From: Apium graveolens
Lineage: Eukaryota; Streptophyta; Magnoliopsida; Apiales; Apiaceae
Length of the DNA stretch: 64,000 nucleotides
Assembly: GCF_009905375.1 (NCBI RefSeq)
Contig: NC_133649.1
Coordinates: 227,685,275 to 227,749,274 of the forward strand
Reading direction: 5' to 3'
The notes under the pieces are model-generated. The model saw nothing but the letters and a program-made list of their open reading frames with translations, was not told where the DNA came from and ran no database searches. This document shows positions 58,191 to 64,000 of this stretch, in pieces. The number at the start of each line of letters is the position of its first letter. Position 1 is the stretch's first letter. The position numbers and the translations under genes are program-made.

Positions 58191-61100
58191 TGTGGCGCCC
58201 TCCAAACCCGGGTCAGAAGTTTGGGGTCCACAACACAAACACAATATATCAACCTGTATAAGAGATATTATTTATAATGACCCTGCTTCACAAAACCACG
58301 GATCGCAATAGGTTAAAGTATGAAAACAAGCCACAACCTTAACTTTTATTACAACGTACCAAATCCCAACTAATTTAACTTACAATTGAAAATAAAATCA
58401 TTCTTACAATCTGACTATCTCTATACTGCATGAAGCTTCTGCTAGCTCGATTCAACTCACTGGAACCTTAGCCCGCACTTTGGATTGAGGAACTTCACTA
58501 TCATCCACATTCTTTTCAACTGTAAAATACATAAAAGAATCGCAAGGGTGAGCTAACTAGCTCAGCAAGTCCCGATAACGATAACTGAAGTTAAACAATG
58601 ATCAATTGAGATGATTTAAAAGAATCAAGTTTCTTTTAACTAATCATTAGAATTGGATATTCATTTTAAGTTTTAAAAACCAAGGTTAGGCTGCTGATCA
58701 GTCACGCACTAACCCCGAGCAAGCACACAACACTACTCTAATTACTGGATCCAAGGCACACATTGGCCTAACTTGACCATTGGTATAGTCTGACCACGAA
58801 TCTGGTCCACATATATAAAAACTATCCAATCCTAAAGCAGTTCAATATGATAAACAATATAATTCAATAAAACCATACCATAACCAATAATGGTTAAACA
58901 CTTGAATAGAAACGTAAGGAAACTCATGGATATCTCAAGGGTATATCAGGATATGTATAAGAAACGGTTTTCAGTTTGTACAAGGGTCAGGTATTAGACC
59001 AGTAATGATTTTTCAAAATATGGTTCTTTGAGGTTATAAAGAATGACTGGAGTATAAAAGTTTCTGTGTTTTTAAACAATTTTTGCTCCAGTGTTTGGTA
59101 TTTGGTGGTTATACATTTGGGGAGCAGTGTCATATTTGGGTGGCTTGGTATCGGAAAATCAATAAATGATGATTTACAAAGAACAAGGCTTATGGCTCAA
59201 GATCAAGAAAATCAGGGTTCAAGGTTAAATGGTTTCAAGCTCTAGCAATACAAAACAGGAGTTATTTTGAATAATAGCGATATGTTATAAAACAGTTCAA
59301 AAACATTGCTAATATATATCTTGAAGAAAAGTGCAGAAATACTTGCCTTACAAGCCTTTATAACTATTACTGATCATCTGGACCAACTCTACCGCTTAGG
59401 CTTTTACGTCCAACCACTATGTCACTCTGGATTCGACCTCGACACTCAGGTCTTCCTGTTGAAACTCTACTGAGCTCGCTGACTGATTGCTAGGTTATCT
59501 TTAGTCCATTGTCCACTTTCAGTATTTCCGACTATAACCTACAGGGTTGAAATACCCTATGTTAGATGTCTAGGTATGCTTGACATATCCTCGATACTAA
59601 TTCTTACCCGACGATATTCAAACCCGACTCGTAATTGTTCATATTAGAATAACACAGCCAACAATTAGGGTTCACATTCTCAAAATCAATTCAGTGTTCG
59701 TTTTTAGAAAATACGTATACTCGTCATTTTACGAAATTAGGGTTACTGTGTTTTGGACAAAATATACAATACAACATACAATCAGGTTTTGTATAAAACA
59801 TACATATATGTATTTACTTATACTCGCTCGACGTTCCTATAATCCTCGGATACGCTCCCGTATTTACGTAATTCAGTTTCCGAAAATCGGGCAGCGTTTC
59901 CTTTGTTTATCGGACTACCCATCGAAACATTAATCGACGTCAATTCAACAACAACAATCCAATTTAAACCACGATAGCTAATCACAACTTGCAAATTCCA
60001 ATCATCGATACAATTTAGTAATCACAACCAACTTAATCATCACGATTCAATATTTGCTAATTAACTATTTCGATCCAGAATAAAAACAGAATACGATTTT
60101 TTATTTATTAAAAATATTAGGACTCAGAATATAATCATCACAGTCCACCGTCGACTCGCCGTAGCTCATCGCCGACGGCGACAGAATTTACGGGTTCCCA
60201 TAAATACCAGGCATCCTACGTACATTCCATCGATAATTATTATAATTCCACACGAAATATTTTTATTTTCACGAATCGTAATCAATGAATTTCTGCAGAA
60301 AATTAATAAGATAAATTAGTAAAATAAGAATTTCTACAACTGTTGAATCCAGCCAATACAACAACATAAACGAATACCACGCAAATGCACGCGCCGAAGC
60401 ACGCAACACACACTGACAGGACACCGCCGGTCGCCATGCCGGAAAAATAACGGCGGCAACCGGAGCAAAATATGGCACAACCCAGATACACATATATACG
60501 TATGTATATATATCAAACAAGCAGGATTAGAGCCGAAGCAAACAATCGGAAACCAACCGGAATAAGGCAGCCGGAGTTCACCCGAAACGCGATGAATCAC
60601 AGCACTCCCAGGAAGAACACAGGCACAGGAAATAAAAAGAATTAAGAGGAGAAAGGTTGGGGAAATATTAATTTAGAGAAGGAAATTGTAGAGAGAGAGA
60701 CTAGCAGAGCCGAGTAAGCTCCGGGATGGAGGTGAAGGAAGAAGAAAACACAGAGTCTGTGTTGAATGTTTCTGTGTCTCTTTTTTTTTTCTGTTGTTCA
60801 CAATGAGGCATAACACGTGTCCCTCAATTTGTAAAACTATGACACGTGTTAATTGAATAAATAAACGTCCCACAATCTGATTATACCCCCGCATTTGCAA
60901 CAATTAACGACTGAGCTGCATTTAAAATGAATTCAATAAATCGCGAAAATAATCTTATAATTTTCTAAAAACCCCGAAACTAACGAAATAAAATTTTCAT
61001 GATTTTTAAAGAATTTTTGAAACGCAACTCGTACCCACAATTCACAGTTAACGAACCGAGTTGCCCTAAACACAAACTCAGAAAATCATGAAAATAATTT

Positions 61101-61678
61101 TAAAATATTACAAATATCCCGAAGTTAATAAAAACATGAATTTTCAAATTTTAAAATGATTTTTAAAATGCACTTTATATCCGCTTTTATCAATGAAACA
61201 AAACAACAAGCGCGTGAAATTAATCCCGAAAATTTCCGAAATAATTTTAAAATTCTCAAAATATTCCAAACTTAAATAAACCTGAGTTTCATAATTTTTG
61301 AAGAATTCTAGAATTAAATATGGATTTTACAAATAGAAGCATTCAGAAAATCATTTAAAGATAAATAATTAATAAAATATTGATTTCTCAATTTTATAAA
61401 ATCCTAAAAATAATTATTGTAATTATAAAATCATAAAAATAATTTTTGAAACATTCCCAATATTTATGCAAATGAATTTGCACAAAATCCACTTTTGAAA
61501 ATAAAAACAATCCAATACGACTCCATAATTAATCACACGAACAACCCGCTATATTATAAATTACACCTATACAATAATCAACCAACACAGAGCGGTCAAA
61601 ACCAATACACATATTTTATTTAATAATTTCCGTAATAATCACATATTTAAATAATTCAAAAATACACGAGTCGTTATA
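58191..61678 (-). repeat. 5' LTR of gypsy element (3488 bp)
   Basis: Nearly identical to 48808-52294. By eye I count about twenty substitutions, mostly transitions, and one change in a T-run (51398 versus 60781). The right end is followed by TATAC (61679-61683). Confidence 0.96.
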
Positions 61679-61683
61679 TATAC

Positions 61684-62636
61684 TTCCTGATTCATTGAAC
61701 TTCTGTGTACTTCAATCTTCATCTTTATCTGTGATATATATGTACTCTTGTACACTATGATTGATTACACTGTGATGATTTACTGTAGATTAATGTATGA
61801 ATTTAAAGGTTTAATGCAAGAAATGAAAACACAAGCACACACTGCCCTCACAGAAAGACCTGGCAGGGGAGCCTTTAGCACCTCTGTATCTGGATCACTG
61901 TTGTGATTAATGGCCACTTAGAGATATTAGGAAGAACACTCTAAAATGCCATGAAGAAATTATGTTTAAATCTGACTTAGTGTTTATTTTGTGTGATTGC
62001 GTGATATTAATTGCTATCTGATTTAAATGGAATTGCACATGTAATATAAATGCATCAGCTGTGTTAAATGTGATATTACTCTCATAAATTCTTTATCATT
62101 TAACATAATCTATCTATAGATATAAATGCATTATTCTGTGTTAAAAACAAAAAGGTTATTCCATTAATATCTGTGAAAAGGTGCTGCACTTTTTGCATAT
62201 TCAAGACAGCCATCTAAACACTCTTAAATGCACAATTTGTCATCTTACTAGAAGTCTATGCTGCACTTCACCTTTATGTCACACAGTTTCCCAAAATCTG
62301 TGTACTATGTACTTAAAACAGTATTAAAAAGTATAATCAGACACTTCTGTCACTAGTTTCCTATAACTGCTATAAATATATCTTGTCCTAGAATGAATAA
62401 GTAAATACCTAGGATTTGGACTTATGTGACACAGCATGCTTTGGCAAACTGCACTTAATGATAAACACTGTTCATGAACAGTAAAAGTGACTTTGAAATG
62501 AAATTATTTTCTAAACTGATATTGGATTTTGTGCAATGTGCATGCATATATACTTGTTACTTGCTGCATTCACACACACTCAAACACTTAGAAAAAGGTT
62601 ATCTTCTTTACTTTACAAGTCATAAATCCAAATGCA
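61684..62636 (+). other. Non-coding flank, continuation of the sequence broken at 48807
   Basis: No gene or repeat recognised. A TATA-like TATAAATATA lies at 62371-62380, 257 bp before the ATG at 62637. The sequence is the right half of the region into which the gypsy element inserted. Confidence 0.4.
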
Positions 62637-63008
62637 ATGCCATATTACCCCAGACCTAAACCAGCCATCACCAATCCATATCTACTTCAAGATATGGAAA
62701 AGAAACAGTTTATCCACCAGAAAAATTATGCCTTCAAAACTGTAAACACTTCCCAGTCCAGAAACCCTAACCAGAGAGTCCTGTCCAAAAACCCTAGAAA
62801 AGGATTTCGAAATCACACCATTCCATTTTATCAAAGCAGAAAATTCCAGATCCCAAATGCTCAAAACCCTAGACCCTCTAAGCCTTTTCAAGCTAGAGTC
62901 CCAGGAAATCAAACCTCAGAAATGAACCAAACACAAAAACAAACACAAACAGTTCCAAATCCCCTCCTCCAGACCTTACAAATCCTTCCAACTCAAAGAA
63001 ATTCCTAG
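62637..63008 (+). pseudogene. Basic Pro/Asn/Gln-rich N-terminal frame of an env-like ORF
   Basis: The ORF starts at the ATG at 62637 (MPYYPRPKPAITNPYLLQ) and stops at 63008 after 123 codons. It is rich in Arg, Lys, Asn, Gln and Pro with no known motif. The larger frame beginning at 62895 overlaps its end, so a shift between 62895 and 63005 probably separates two parts of one protein; I cannot prove which frame is original. Confidence 0.45.
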
Positions 63009-64000
63009 ACCTTGTCCAAAATGTCCAGCCTGGTATTTGTGTGAATCTGACTGGTAAAGTTGAGAAGGTAATAAGATCTGCGAAATGGGATGGGTTAGTC
63101 TTTCATTTGTGTAGACAGTATTTCATACATCTGATGGGTGAATTCTATTGCAACATGAATATCATTAAGGGAGTAGATGGTTTGCTGTATTTTACTACAA
63201 CTGTGAACAAGAAGGTTATTTGCATTGATAACAAGAGTCTAAATAGAGCTTTGCATTTACCTTTACACCTGTGTGAACTTCCTTGTCATGATATTTACTC
63301 ATTGTTTGTCTATAACAAAGCTGAGTATGAGTTAATATTGGGTTTCCTCTGTGAATCTGATGTGCCTTTAGGGTTGTGTGATGTTCATTATGGTATCCAT
63401 TTTAAGCATTTTAAAGGGGTATTTCAACACTTAGCTTTAATAATTAGGTCCAATGTGTTACCTAAGCCTAATCAAAGCAAGTATTTTGACTTTTATGATG
63501 TAAAACTCATTTACCTCCTTTATAATAACAAGATAAACTTCAGTATATCCTATGTAATCTTGTTAAACATGATAAATGCTAATCTGGTAGGATATATGCC
63601 CTATGGTCTTCTCATTACATCCTTCTTTCTGATGTGTAATGTTTACCTTCCTAAAAAATTTGCTAACTTGGGTGATTCTCATATCACCAAAGACCATATC
63701 AGACCTCAGATCTCCCTTAAAACCTGTGAACCTCAAGAGGTTGAACCTACTGTACTTCCTCCAGTACTTAGAGAAGAAGACATCTTCCTCTCAAATTATG
63801 AGTCTGTGAGAGTCATGATTAGTGAGCTTAAAACTGAACTTAAAAAGGTTAAAACAGAAAATAAGGAGATTAAGGAAAAGGTGACTTACCTAGAAAGTGT
63901 GACTATATCCTGTAAGAATAGGATTTCCTATGTAGAGAACCTAGTTGGATCAAACCTAGGGGAACCTAGTTTGACTGACCTGGAGATGGTGAACTCATTC
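62895..64000 (+). CDS. Env-like / 'putative plant transposon' ORF, open at right edge
   Basis: An open frame of 368 codons follows a TAG at 62892-62894 and is still open at 64000; the first in-frame Met is near 63129. The core reads SAKWDGLVFHLCRQYFIHLM, FYCNMNIIKGVDGLLYF, NKSLNRALHLPLHLCELP, then YELILGFLCESDVPLGLC and FQHLALIIRSNVLPKPN. A hydrophobic stretch (LVGYMPYGLLITSFFLMC) follows, and then a coiled coil (SELKTELKKVKTENKEIKEK). The spacing of the aromatic-Cys, beta-type and LP segments resembles the ORF at 1-809. It may be the third ORF of element 5, interrupted by the gypsy element. Confidence 0.6.

Larger units (their letters stand above)
48808..61678 (-). mobile_element. Complete Ty3/gypsy retrotransposon with young LTRs and decayed interior
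   Basis: Two LTRs (48808-52294 and 58191-61678), target duplication TATAC, PBS at 58176-58187 and purine tract at 52295-52313 define a minus-strand element of 12.87 kb. Domains found in order on the minus strand are gag-like, protease, RT, RNase H, integrase, the gypsy order (integrase last). Every domain has many stops and shifts, whereas the LTRs differ at only about twenty positions. Confidence 0.92.

Overview
The window is a stack of nested plant transposable elements. I found no convincing host protein-coding gene. The initiator-Met tRNA primer sites, Ty1/copia polyproteins with long Gag and an extra ORF after pol, Ty3/gypsy LTRs of 3.5-4.2 kb, and an intron-bearing Helitron helicase with RPA-like exons all point to a repeat-rich eudicot. 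Apiaceae is only a guess. A run of exactly 100 N (17267-17366) marks an assembly join.

Layout. (A) 1-8221, minus strand: a Ty1/copia element of Sirevirus type (element 1). From right to left it has a 5' LTR, PBS, gag (one nonsense and one frameshift mutation), an intact pol of about 1114 codons, a motif cluster, a TATA box, and an env-like ORF running off the left edge. (B) 8222-8551: an LTR remnant. (C) 8552-about 14841: a decayed Helitron with helicase and RPA-like pieces. (D) 14842-15904: a copia LTR plus pol tail. 15907-16460: the start of a gypsy-type LTR. 16461-17266: a 5' LTR of element 1's family (element 6), cut by the gap. (E) 17367-20055 and 43804-46477: gag and pol of another copia element (element 5), split by element 2. 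(F) Element 2 (20056-43798, plus strand, target duplication ATGAT) is itself interrupted by element 3 (20417-27796, minus strand, target duplication CCATC) in its 5' LTR and by a 4.24-kb solo LTR (35920-40159) in its env-like ORF. Its 3' end is rearranged into an inverted LTR/env segment. (G) 48808-61678, minus strand: a complete Ty3/gypsy element with nearly identical 3.49-kb LTRs, target duplication TATAC and a heavily decayed interior. (H) 61684-64000: flank with a long ORF, open at the right edge, that resembles the copia env-like ORF.

Most interesting system. Element 1's family carries a 9-bp motif, TCAACGGAT, in dozens of copies. A sister family (element 2) uses TCGACGGAT. In both families the motif clusters occur upstream of the LTR TATA box and upstream of a second, internal TATA box. 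That internal box lies 114-115 bp before the ATG of the env-like ORF in both families. Clusters also lie within coding sequence; in pol they form an exact 24-bp (8-residue) repeat. This suggests a shared cis-regulatory array serving two promoters, one for genomic RNA and one for an env-like transcript. A third family (element 3) has an analogous but unrelated array built on GACAATC.
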